Of a stretch of DNA of 64,000 nt, positions 1-11,727 are shown in pieces. Below the pieces are notes generated by a model that was not told the origin of the DNA, did no database searches, and was given only the letters and a program-made list of their open reading frames with translations. A program made the position numbers and the translations under genes. Position 1 is the stretch's first letter, and every line of letters starts with the position of its first letter. The DNA comes from Uloborus plumipes (lineage: Eukaryota; Arthropoda; Arachnida; Araneae; Uloboridae), in NCBI GenBank assembly GCA_038373865.1, contig JAXGGA010000030.1, positions 62,001 to 126,000 on the forward strand, read 5' to 3'.

Positions 1-91
1 AGTTCTAATTAATATTTGCGCATACAGTATAACCTCGATTTAACGATTGCCTATGGACTGTAAAAAATTATCGTTAAATCGAGAAAGCATA

Positions 92-1366
92 CGAGGGCTG
101 TCTGAAAAGTTTCCGACCTAGCATAGAAAAATTTTTTTTATCGTCCAAACTGGCTGTTACTTTTTGACATAGTCTCCTTGTAAGTCCACACACGTTATCC
201 AGTAATGCTCACATCCTTTGAACCCATCCAAAAGTAATAATGAAAATGTGTCCTCAAAAAACCTGTTGACAAAGTTGATGACCTCCTCATTTGAAGAAAA
301 CCATTGTCCTCCAAGTGCTTCTTTCAGCTTAGGGACCAAGAAAGGGTCACTTGGGGCCAGGTCTGGTGAGTAGGGTGGGTGTTCAACGATTTCGAGCCTT
401 AACTCGTGAATTTTGGCCACAGAAACCACCGAGGTGTGAGCAGGAGCATTTTCTTGATGAAAAGAATTTTTTTCTTTTTCAAAGGCGGCTGTTTTCCTTC
501 TATTTCCTCCTTCAATTTGTCAAGGAGAGTAGGATAGTATGTCCCTGTTATGGCTTTTCCCATTTAAGGTAGTCAATGAGTATCACTCCATGGCTATCCC
601 AGAAAACGGTCGACATCACTTTTCCTGCAGAAGGAACTGTTTTGGCCTTTTTTGGAGCTGTTCTCACTTTGCAGTCCATTTTTTGACTGCGTTTTTGTTT
701 CTGGAGTGTACTGATGAATCCAGGTTTCATCCACAGTGATAAGTTGTCAGAAAAACTCTGGTTCATTGTGCCAGAAGTGAGCTGCAAATGTTCATTCGGA
801 CACGTTTCTGGTCAAATTGAGCAAACGCGGCAGTCAAAGTGCAGCCAGCTTCCGCGTGCTTAATTTCTCATTTAAAATGTGGCATGCACATTCCTTAGAG
901 ATATTCATAGTTTCTTCTATATATCTCACCTTCAATCTGCGTCATCCAGCACCATTTGTGAGCTTTAGCAATGTGTCCATCAGTGTGAGCAGTTTTGGGT
1001 CTACCTGAGCGTTCATGAACACTCAAGCTGGTACGATCACGTTTAAATTCCGCTGCCCAAAATTTTACGGTTGTAGACGATGGTGCAAAGTCCCCATACA
1101 CAGAGTCCAACTCCTTTTTAATTTGTGCAAGCTTATTTCCTTTTTAAAACAAGTATCGAATCAGAGCTTGATATTTGCTTTTTTCCATTTTCAAAAACAC
1201 TGTTGGAGCAGCTCACTAGTATGGCTGTCACGCACACAATTTTCACTAAAACTAGCCAAAATTATGGTTCAAGTTTCCAAAAGACTCCTTAATAAGAACA
1301 TCTCTCTTTGTTTCATAAGTTTTACCGTTTTCATATTGAGGTCGGAAACTTTTCAGACAGCCCTCG
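92..1366 (-). mobile_element. Mariner element with 28-bp inverted repeats
   Basis: Perfect 28-bp terminal inverted repeats begin CGAGGGCTGTCTGAAAAG at 92-119 and end at 1339-1366. Each side is flanked by TA (90-91 and 1367-1368). The 1275-bp length is normal for mariner. It carries a broken transposase on the minus strand and lies inside the pogo-like element, so it arrived later. Confidence 0.93.
157..1310 (-). pseudogene. Mariner transposase, broken
   Basis: Three minus-strand blocks give the order of a mariner transposase. At 895-1110 is the helix-turn-helix region with FWAAEFKRDRTSL and HERSGRPKTA. At 548-787 is the first part of the DDE core with TVFWDSHGVILIDYL. At 157-429 is the C-terminal core with HPPYSPDLAPSDPFLVPKLK, which holds the third catalytic Asp of the DD34D type. 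The blocks lie in different frames and are separated by stops, so no full protein can be made. The likely start is the ATG near 1310. It would have cut and pasted the surrounding TIRs at TA sites. Confidence 0.88.
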
Positions 1367-2196
1367 TACTTATAAGTTAAACGGATTAAACTACTGATAA
1401 TTAAGTGAACGCTTAAACATACGTTATTTTGCTTCTATAAGAAAACTGCGCATGTATATTATTTCCAAAGTTATTTCATCGATCTTTGTTTTCTTTTGTT
1501 GAGAAAATTTCACTTTTTTCGACCTCATTTTTCTCGACTGATCACTCTCCTCTCAAGGTGCAAAAAAATTGTGTTTGGAATGCTAGAAGTTTGGACGTTA
1601 CTGAAGGATGAATCTTTTTTTACTATTGGAACATGAGGTTTCATGCTGTTGCAAGTAAAATAGTTAGAAAAATATTTTTTTAAACATATACTACTGTATG
1701 TTTGACGAGAGATAATTTGGCCCTGCCCGATATCATCGTTAAATCGAGGAAGTTTTTACATTAAATTCAAGGCATATGAGTCGGAACCAATGAAATGTAT
1801 CGTTAAATTGGGGAAATCGTTAAATCGGGTATCGTTAAATCGAAGTTATACTGTATTATAAAAAAGCGCTCATAAAATATCATTGCTGCAGTTTATAACT
1901 TGGGTCCGATTTTTTGGTTCGCTAAGAGTTGGAAATGATTTCTAAGGCATAATTACAAAATCATAACATCAGACATCATTGAAATAACCTTCGGATTTAG
2001 AGTGGGTCATTATTGAAAAAAAATGGAGGGGATCAAATGAATACTTTCAGGCTCAAATAGGGGGTCTGGGTTGGATTTTTCGATATATGTCTCAAAATGT
2101 AGCTTTAGGCAGTATTTGATCACTTGAGGAAGCCCTGACCCTCCCCCCTTGGATCACCCTAATATCTATATTTGCTGATTTGTTTAGCTGTTTGTG

Positions 2197-2297
<101 letters not shown>

Positions 2298-3690
2298 AAA
2301 AATAGTACAGCAGAATACATTATAAGCCAAAAAAAAAAAAATTAATCGGAAGGGGCTAAATTAAACAGAGTAATTATTCCAAAAGTTTAATCCAGAACTC
2401 GTCAGCATGCGGGATTCAAGAATGGTCAAGAGACCAAAAAATTTAACTACAAATTAAGAAGATGTTTAAGTTCTATATATTTATATATCATAGAGCTGCA
2501 ATGGGCAAATGCTAGACTCTAAGCAATATACAAGAATATAAACCATAAACTAAAAGCAGAGGTTTTGTCTGTACTAATTAAGAAGAAATTCTCAAAAAAT
2601 TAGTTTTCCTCAGGATGTCCTGTTGCATGCAAATAAAAAATTATCTCACCTGAACATTTAAGTAACATATCCAAAAATTATATCCATTATTCCATAAGTT
2701 CATTCCAGATAGAGAAAAATAATTCTATTTCTGAAAAGAGGAGTCTAGTGTTCAAAACCGATCACTGTTGCACATGTTCCAATGGTTTTCTCTGCTGCAA
2801 TCCTAACCGGTTTCTCACAGTTGTATCATAAGCTTGAAAAGTTAAATACTTTCCAGTGAAGCAAAATATTTATTGAAGGCCTTACTTAAGCAAATGTTTT
2901 TCATGAGATTTCTTTTAAAATTGTTATCTAGCAGTCTGTTTTAAAGTTGTGAAATTTCAAAATTAAAAGCAGTAACAGTGTTACAAATTCTTTTAATCTG
3001 ATAGTTTCCTAGACAATGATGTCAATAAAAACTTTTTTGCTGAGACAAGATGTAAAATTTTGAAGGAGGTGAACTTTGAATTGAAATTTACTTCTTTTAT
3101 CATGAATTGTTCTATAACAAATGGAACTAAATTTGACGGTAATATCAAGAAAATGAATTTTTTTTATTGTAACTGGTTTTTTGAGCATTAAAAAATTGTG
3201 ATAAATTGTTTTTTGCTAAGTTCAGAAAAAATTGAATAATTAATGCATAAAAGGTCAACAATATACCTACAGTAGAAAGATGTGGAAGAAGAATTTTCAA
3301 TGAAGAATTTCCTTTCAAAATAAAACAGAAGAAGGTTTGCTAGTATAGTAGGTACTAATATTATGCTCCAATTACAATACCATTAATTTGTTGAAAACAT
3401 AAATTACCATTAAAAAAAATTATTAAAAATGCAAAATTTGAAAAAATTAAGAAAAAATACCTTAGATAATTTGACTAAGTCATTCACTGATTTTAAAAGC
3501 TCTGAAATAGTGGAGAAAAGTAAACTGAGTAGAATATTGGTGAAAAGGTTATAAAAATTATAAGCTTCAAAGCAGTTTATGTCAAGTATATTAGGTAGAT
3601 AGATTATTTCTACACTGTTCTTGATAATCCAGAATGATTTTTCTTGTTGAGTTCTATGTTACTTCAAATTATTTTAAAGAAAATGCTTTT

Positions 3691-4128
3691 TTACAATGCA
3701 AGTTTTACACTAACTTTCTCCAGTTGAATTAGTTGCAGAACAAATGAAACGAAAACTAACGGGTGTCTTGTAGAATTTAGGAACTGCATACAGGTAAGGT
3801 TGGCTAGCAGATTCAGGACATGCCAATTTGCAAAGTTTGTAAACAGTAAGAAATATTTGATAATAGAGGATTCATTAAGTATGAAAATTTTGTAAGTAAT
3901 AGTTTTTTCTAGTTCTGATTTAATAATAAGCATACAATTTTTTGCTGCAAATAGAAAACTTAGAGTTGGCTTTATCCACAACAGTAAAACATAAGCTTTT
4001 TTAAGGTCATTAATAGAGTTCATTTCTTTCGATGAGAGATGCAAATATGTAGAATCTGTATTAATGCCTATAATCAAAAGAAGGAACAGATTCATACAGA
4101 AAGTAATGCATATATTAAAGAAAAGCAT
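3691..4128 (-). other. Hydrophobic open frame, possible chemoreceptor relic
   Basis: A 145-codon minus-strand frame with three or so hydrophobic stretches, for example FNICITFCMNLFLLLIIG near the start and HPLVFVSFVLQLI near the end, joined by a charged segment (SELEKTITYKIF). The pattern of a membrane segment, then a charged helix with S-E-x-E-K-T, then a further hydrophobic end is loosely like the last two thirds of arthropod gustatory receptors. The hallmark TYxxxxxQF motif is not present and no partner exon was found. It may be chance in AT-rich DNA, since T-rich sequence encodes hydrophobic residues easily. Confidence 0.2.
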
Positions 4129-4980
4129 TAATTAGAACATTATAGATGTTGTAGATTTTCTAAAAAAAAAATGATGATGTTTAATACGAAGTTTATGATG
4201 ATTGATTTGGTGCTTTTCATCTTTCTTTAAGTATTTTATAAATAATATAGATATATATATATGTATAAATACGCGCACACACTCGCATGTTGGGTGATTC
4301 TCAAAATGGGAGATTTTTTTCAACATTAAAGTCTTAAAATATTCTTGCAGAAAAAATTTGAAAAAAATAAATAAATAGCTTTGTTAATTAAGTCCTGTAT
4401 ACTTAATTTGTTGTTTGCAGAGCTGAATATTTAATTTCCCACTTACAAATCATTTGTCATTGGTATGGACAGAAAAATCTATGCTAATAAGATATTGTAA
4501 CTTAGATGACAATGTAAAAATACAACTATGCAACACAAAATTCCTTTCTGTGCATTTAAAGATACCAAAGTTATATGCAAATCAGTAAATTAAAAAATTT
4601 AGTTACATTTATTAAAAAAATTACTATCCATTCTAATGATATAGAATTAATATGCTCGTCTAATGTTTAACTTTTGTTCACAAGATGCTGCAAATGCATG
4701 AAATAGATGAAATAGTAAGTGTTTGGAAAAATTCTTTTAACTGAAGAAGGTTATCCCATGAAAAGTAAAACAAAACACTATTCATGCAGATTAGCATTAT
4801 TTGATCTGCTCTAAATTTGATTTTATTATTGGCTGCTATCTTCTTGCCTTTTCAAAGTTTAGCCATATAATACACCTTTTTTTTAAAAAAATTTTGTTTC
4901 TTTGTTGCATTAGAAGGTTGCCTAACTTGAAAACCTTGCATTGTTGTATGAAGTTTAAACATTTGATTTTTTAAATTCAG

Positions 4981-5142
4981 GGTTATGAAACTACATGTGT
5001 GAAACACTCAAGGAATGAAGATGTATGGTCTATGAAAAGTGAAAGTGGTGTAAACATTGTGGCGGAGGAAAGAATTTTTGATGCTGAGTATGATTCCGAT
5101 AATGACTCAGATATTGATTCTGGAAGCAAAAGTGATGATGAG
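4981..5142 (+). CDS. MDM2: MDM2-like gene, internal exon (acidic region)
   Basis: A 54-codon exon in phase 0, with AG at 4979-4980 and a GTAAGA donor at 5143. It ends in a strongly acidic, serine-rich run (DAEYDSDNDSDIDSGSKSDD, then E). It matches the place of the MDM2 acidic domain, which binds ribosomal proteins and the p53 core in vertebrates. It joins in frame to the exon at 11638, giving DDE followed by AIVTF, comparable with the DDE-VYQVTVY part of the human protein. The first half (VKHSRNEDVWSM) has no match I recognise. This exon alone would not identify the gene; the two downstream exons do. Confidence 0.75.
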
Positions 5143-6637
5143 GTAAGAAATTGGCTTTGATTCTATCACAAGTTCAAAATTATTATTATTTTTTTAATGC
5201 AGATCTGCCAACTCTCTCATTTTTCATGGTAGACTCCTGTTTTTTGCTCCGTTCTCCCAATTGTACGTTTGACGGTGGCAATTCAAAGGATTTTGAGGCC
5301 CCAGGCGCAATCTGATCCGGATGCCCTTCTATTGAAGCTGCTACAAATAGAATAGTTTATTAATACGAATAATGCAGATGTGCATGAACGACCTTAAGTT
5401 TCATAAAATCTGCGCTTGATGACGCTGAGGGAAAGGGTTCAACCTTTCGCTTTTGGACCTTCTGTCCGACTTTCCCGAGGAGAAGAAAGGGCTCAGTGGT
5501 TCTCAAATTTTCGACAATAAGGCTTTAAAAACGCAAGATAATCTTTGGTGACGTTAGAGGAAGGAGATGAAAATTTAGGAGTTTTCCCTTTAAAAAGTAT
5601 ATCATAAAGCTTTGGCAACATCAGACATTGGGAAGAGGTTCTCCATTGAAAATTGCTTGCAATCAAAGTCAAAGAAAAAGGATGTAATAGATTATGTTTG
5701 TCCAGTGTGGTAGCTACTGCTTCTGCCACCCCTTTATTAAGCTATATATAGACTCTTTATCATATGTCGTCTGAGTGACAAAGAGAAGAAAATTCGTACT
5801 ACTAGGTCAGCTTTTCAGTCTAGTTGCAAGGTTATTGCTCACATACGGTTTTCATCTCGAAAGATAATCATTAGCAGAAAAAGCTACTAGAGTTTAGGTA
5901 AAAATTCCAGAAATACCATAATGGCTGTGTAATGGCTGAATTAATGACGGTTTTTCTTAATCCACAAAGTTTTGTAGATTGCAATGCTAAAATCTTCTTC
6001 ATTTTATACAATCTCAAGACCTATTAATATTTCATAGCCTTAAATAATGTAAAAAATTTGAGATAATTGAAATTGTGATTGGACCTTAATTGATCAAAAA
6101 AATCTATATTATGCATTAAAAAGTTATTGCAGGAATTCTAATCTTGTTAACAGTTGTAAGGACTTTTAAGTATTAAAGAATACTTACTCTATTATACTTA
6201 ATAGATGATAAAATTATTTCAAAAGAAAAAAAGCTTAAAAATCAAGACAAAAACTTTATAATGTATTTTGTTTGACACCGTACAACTTTGTCAGCGGAAA
6301 TTTACTGATTGGCATTAAAAGTAAGTGGAACATAAATTAAAGAGAAGTATTCAAACCAAAAACTGGCTAACCAAAAATTGAAACTACTAGTAAATATGTA
6401 AAAAGTTCATATTTGTATTTCTTTTATCAGATTAAAATATTTTAAATGGATTCAACTGGTGTCAATGTATTATTAAAATTTGAATTATGTAAAATTGAGA
6501 AGTTCAAATGAAAATTTTCTACTATAGCTACATCATTTTCATTAATTTGAATTTTGGATAATCAGAATTATTTTCTGCTCCTCCATGAGTTACGAGTTAT
6601 TAAGAGTTAGCTGTATCGACAGAGTCAAGATTTGCAC

Positions 6638-9600
6638 CAGTGGTTGGAAAAACTACATTTCTTTTGTAGCGAACTATAACTACTTTGTTATAAATGTAGT
6701 TAACTACAACTACTTTTTTTTTAATGTAGCGACTACAAACTACTTTTGAATTGTAGTCGCTACTTCGCTACTTTTTAAAAATAAATAAAAAGCATACAAT
6801 GTTTGAGGATTTACCGCGAAAATTCGAAAAGTGGTTTACATTAATAAATTAACTCATTTAAGTATAGAATGGGAATAGGAATTGTCTATGATTTGTTACT
6901 TTTCCTTTTTGTTTCTTTTTTTTTTTTTACTAAAATTTGTAATTTTTTAGATTTTTTTTAACAATTTTTACGAATATTCGCCATAAGAAAGGATTCAAAA
7001 GTTGTAAGATTGAAAGAATTTAACCTTCATTCTTTTTTCTTGCCAGGGAATATTTAGGAACATGAAAGTTATTTGAAGGAATATAAAAATTATGATGCCA
7101 AATAAACCAATGAAATCAAACAGATAGAATGTATTTCATCATAATAATGTATCTGGGTTATTTTCTAAATTCGTTAACTTTTGTGTCCTTCATCCATATC
7201 TTCAAATTAAACACCTATTTTCATTATCTAATGCTATGTTCTATTCAAGATGCTCACAAAGAGTAATGACAACGTGCATTGGCACTATTTTGCACTTAAA
7301 TTATATATTAAAAAAAAAAATATATAGGCAAAATATCATTTCCGTCCCCTGTCCCCACACACATTTGTCAACTTTAAAAAAAATTACTATATGAAGAAAC
7401 ATTTTTGAAAATTAATACATATGCATTATGATTCAGTACAAGTGTGTACTTCAATGTACCATATAAGCATACCTTATCATATTTACATATTTTGATAGAG
7501 AGCTCAATTTATACGTGTCCCCAGGTTTTGAAAAAAATTTCCCCCAAGTAGAAAAACCTTCAATAAAATTCTATAAATGGCGCTAGTTGGCAATAAAATA
7601 GCTCAAAATGTTTAAGAACATTCTTCTTAGCAGAAAAATACGCTTTAAATGAAGTTTACACATCTTTTAGGGTGTGTGAGGCTTGTTTTATCTTAAAAAT
7701 TCTATGCGTGACTTTATTCAATGTCATTTCCGTCCCCCTGGTTATCTTCCAAAAAATTTAAATAAAATTAAAAAAATTCCACTGCCGAATGTGCTCTTAC
7801 GAACACTTTTAAGGTATCAACAGTTAAATTAAAGATATGAAAAACTTTTCACACTGTTTTCGAAAACCCACTGTTTTGTCATTTCCGTCCCTGTCATTTC
7901 CGTCCCCACTTACGAAGTGGTTTCGGGAGAGTGACATTTTAATGGATTTTAAAAATTTTAATGCACGTTATTTATATTGTTGTGTTATTTTTTAATACTT
8001 TTAGCAAATTTCAAATGGCAATAAGTTAGGCACATTGTTCAATCTTTAAAATTCTAATAATTAGATAATGTATTAGTTGTATGGAAGTTATTAGTTGTTT
8101 AATTAGTTACATCTAAATTTAAAAACTTAAAGAATAAAATTTTATAAATTTAACTATTCTAATCAATGTTTTAAAAGTAGTTTAGAATATTTTGTGTTTC
8201 AAAGTGTTTTTCTCTCACTGAATAGAACAAAATTAAGCATTTAAAAATAAATCCAAACGTTAATTGTATTTTATTTCCACGAAATTTTTCATGGTAAGTT
8301 TTCTACACAATTTTGTTTGTCTCTTCTATTCTAGGAACAGTCTGTAACATTTACATTATTGTTTAGTTATGGTTAACAATTCAAGTATAAATTATAAATT
8401 TTATTTTTTATGTTTGGATTTTGTTTATTTATTTTTTCAAACTGTTAGTTGTTAAATTATTATATTCTTTAGGTAAAGTTCAAATGATATAATGGAGATG
8501 AAAAAAGTTGTTTAGAATATTTTGAACTCCAAAATAGTTTTTATCTACGGAACAGATCAACATTAAAGGAAAATATTTTTCAAAAGTAAATTTTTAAAAT
8601 TTTAATTAAATTTCTCCTTGTTAGTTATCATATAATTCTGTTTTCTTTTTTTTATTCTTAGAATAATTTAGAACAAATCCATTATTATTTTAGCTAACTT
8701 ATGACTTAAAATACTTATATAATAATTATTATTTGTTCTATTTTGTAATTATGTGTACTTTTATGTTAAATTGCGTTAAGCATTAAAAGTAAGGCTCTTC
8801 ACCGTCACAGAGACTGATATAAAGCGAGTTGAAATTCTGCTACCAAAAAAACTGAAGTCAATTCCAAATATCATGAAGCTTCATCAGTTGGTTAGGAATG
8901 AAAATAACAAATCAGTGTTAAGTTTACGCATGCTAACTTGCGTTTCTTGCGAAACCGATCTTTCTTGTACTCATTATGCTTCGAGTCCGCCTACAGTTAA
9001 TATTTTATAGACTAAATAAAAATAAATGTAAAACAGACAAATGAAAAAATAAAGAAACTTGTAACTCTTTGCAGTAAAAAAAAGTTGGTATTGTAAAAGT
9101 TTAAAATTCCAACGAAAAATACTACTATTTCTTTAAAAAATTAGATTTAATCTGTTTTGTTTGTAAATAATGTAAAATAAATATACGAAGCAATATTCTA
9201 AATGGTGTATTTTGTTTTCTATGTCATTATTTATCAATTGAATAAAGTTTTTAAAATATTTCTCGAGTTAGGGAAGTGTTTAAGCCGGGAGATAATTACA
9301 CTTTTTACATTAAATTTAAACTTAAAACTGTCATTAAAATTTTATTTTTAATTTTTTTTCGTTGCTGAGCCCTGATTTGTGATCTTAAATGAGTTGTCTT
9401 TAAACAAATATTAACAATTATTAATTAATTACAAGTTGAATTTTTCCTACTTGGCATTGGCAAAAGTTAACCTGTTGAGAAAATCACCCATCTAAGGATC
9501 AGCTTATATTTTTATAATTCTTATTTCTCATTGCGTCCGCTGCTGTACAACCGTGCAAGATTCACACTAGTCTAGTCAATTAAACCCTGTTTTTTTTCCT

Positions 9601-9804
9601 TCGTTCTCGTACAAAAATCAATTATTTATTTATTTTTTTAATTTAAAAGTAGTTTCCAGAAATCCCTACAAATTACATTTTTTTTGTATCGCACTACTCA
9701 CTGCTCTACTTTTTTTTAAAAGTAGTGCGCTACATTACAAACTACTAAAAAATGTAGCTACTACAGTAGTTTCGCTACTTGTAGCACGCTACTTCCGATC
9801 ACTG
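6638..9804. mobile_element. Non-autonomous hAT element, 3.2 kb
   Basis: The termini are CAGTGGTTGGAAAAACTAC at 6638 and the complement of CAGTGATCGGAAGTAGCG at 9804. Both are rich in GTAGC/GCTAC words in the subterminal 100-150 bases, a hAT habit. The 8-bp flanks are atttgcac (6630-6637) and gtttgcac (9805-9812), matching at 7 of 8. No transposase frame is visible. The interior holds four copies of TCATTTCCGTCC (7336, 7723, 7879, 7894) and a decayed tandem duplication of about 331 bp (8171 and 8502), so it may itself contain older insertions. Confidence 0.8.
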
Positions 9805-10470
9805 GTTTGCACCATGGAGCAGGGTTGTGGTGTTCCGGCAATGTTTTATGAAATCTCACTTAATAAAAATTCCTTTGCATGCTGTTACTGCTGTTCATCA
9901 TGAGATGACATACATTAAAAAGATTGCGAAACTTCTCATCTGGGATTTTCTAATTATTAGCACTTACTTCAAGAAGACAATGTATGAATGGAATGACTTT
10001 AATCGTTACAACTGTTACACTATTTTTATCAATGAGCACAAGAGTCTAAACAAAAAACATATTGAAAATATATTTATCTTTTTGTTGGAACTTAAAATTT
10101 ATTGTCTGATTCTTAGTTGCACAAATAGAATAAATTTTTAACCCATTTTAAGCCGAAGATTCACCAATACGCTTTTGTTACCACATCATAATTTTCGGAC
10201 TTTTTTCTTTCTTTCTTTTTTTTTTTTTTGAAGCATTAATATGTTTTAAAGAAGAATTGAGGGTAGTACTTTAGCATACCATTAAGTAAATTGATTCAAA
10301 AAAAAAATCTTGCCTGCGTAACAGAGGTTAAAAAATAGTTTAATGTTAATTTTTTTTAAAAACAAATTATGTGCTAACATGGCTAAAATATTGAGATGCA
10401 GCGATGTTCTAGCAAACAAATGAAACGTTCTCTTTCGATGTTATGCTCATGAAATAAATTTTGTGCTGCG

Positions 10471-10471
10471 T

Positions 10472-10503
<32 letters not shown>

Positions 10504-10507
10504 TATG

Positions 10508-10546
<39 letters not shown>

Positions 10547-10552
10547 ATGTAT
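10471..10552. repeat. (TA)n/(TG)n compound microsatellite
   Basis: TA units pass into TG units and back to TATG. Confidence 0.97.
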
Positions 10553-11637
10553 ATATGTATTGTTAAAATTAAGATATATATGAAGTGTTCAAAAAATAAA
10601 CTTAACTGCAAAAAAAAAGAGAGAAAAAAAAAACCAAGTTAAATTCTGAAAATTCCACTTAAAACTTAGTTCAGGGTTTGAAATCCCATCTTAATTTTTT
10701 CCCTAGTGAACCGTGAGAGTGATCCAAAAGTCAGTTGACTTTTTAAAATCTTATAATGAATTACTGTGTACACACAATAAAACATTGCGGTTTACACATG
10801 CCTGCTCAAAAATATGATAGCTTTTGTTTGTTAAGAACAAAAAATATTTTGTATTAGTTATATTTTTTATGATAAGGCTGTACTGGAGTGGAATTAATAG
10901 GATATTATTACAATACAGTTCATTTTGATCAAAATGTTAGAGTGTCATAGCTATTTAGTGTGTTTTCGATCATTGAGAATTAAAGCTGTCAGATGATAGA
11001 AGACACTATGGACAGCGTTAAATGTTGTTTCAGCGGGCATACCTCACTCATTGTAGCATAAATGGGTTTAAAAGGTGGCTCAATCTCTATACACACCTGA
11101 TTTTAAAATGCTCACACCAGAAGTCACAAGGGTAAATGTCTGAATAACCTTGAAGGCCATTCTTGTGGATTCTTTATTTAAATTTTTACTAATTAAGCTT
11201 TATCACCCAAAAATAGCATGTTTAAACAGAGAAGTAAAAGATTGAGTGTCATCAGAATTCATTTTGAATTTTTTCTTGAATTTTCGAAAATTGCTTATAA
11301 AAAAAGTTCTTAGAGCAACGTCAAAACAACATCCTAAGAGTCTTGATGTTGACAATTAACATTTTCTTCTTTCACACATGATAAGATTATTTTATGTAAA
11401 ACACTAGCACCGCCTATTGGTTTCAATTGTGACATTGTTTAAAATTTTCATTATAAAGGAAAATCTTCCACGTTTCTGAACATTCCTGTGAAAACTGCAA
11501 AGTTTTGTAAATAGTTAATTTAATGTTTTGAAAAGTCTTTATGTTTGGATCACCCTGTTTATGTGTTGAAAAAAATACATTGCGCTTGAAGGAAATGTAA
11601 AAATACATAATAAAAATATTTTTTTTTTTCATTTCAG

Positions 11638-11727
11638 GCTATTGTTACATTCATGTGCCGGTCTGACAGTGATGTTGAGTTTTGGGCTGATCACAGTTCC
11701 GAAGATGAGTCGGAAATATCAAGACCT
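11638..11727 (+). CDS. MDM2: MDM2-like gene, internal exon before the zinc finger
   Basis: A 30-codon phase-0 exon bounded by a long T-tract plus ATTTCAG (AG at 11636-11637) and GTAAGT at 11728. It encodes a short acidic segment (SDSDVEFWADHSSEDESEIS). This corresponds to the human MDM2 stretch just before the RanBP2-type finger (SDTDSFEEDPEIS). Both flanking junctions are phase 0, so the exon joins cleanly to 4981-5142 and 13527-13961. Confidence 0.88.

Larger units (their letters stand above)
25..1853. mobile_element. Pogo/Tigger-like TA-flanked element, split by a mariner
   Basis: The outer ends are inverted repeats of about 23 bases: CAGTATAACCTCGATTTAAC at 25 and its complement ending at 1853. 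Both are flanked by TA (23-24 and 1854-1855), the usual target duplication of the Tc1/mariner/pogo group. The subterminal sequence repeats the word ATCGTTAAAT several times (about 1735-1840). No transposase of its own is visible, so it is a non-autonomous relic. A mariner sits inside it. The family name rests on the CAGTATAA-type terminus and is inferred. Confidence 0.7.
5143..11637 (+). other. MDM2-like intron, 6.5 kb, transposon-rich
   Basis: GT at 5143-5144 and AG at 11636-11637. It contains a hAT-like terminus CAGTGGTTCTCAAATTTT at 5493 with no partner found, the large non-autonomous hAT at 6638-9804, and a TA/TG microsatellite at 10471-10552. I see no further exon. The 104-codon frame at 9827-10141 has no recognisable content. 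Confidence 0.7.
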
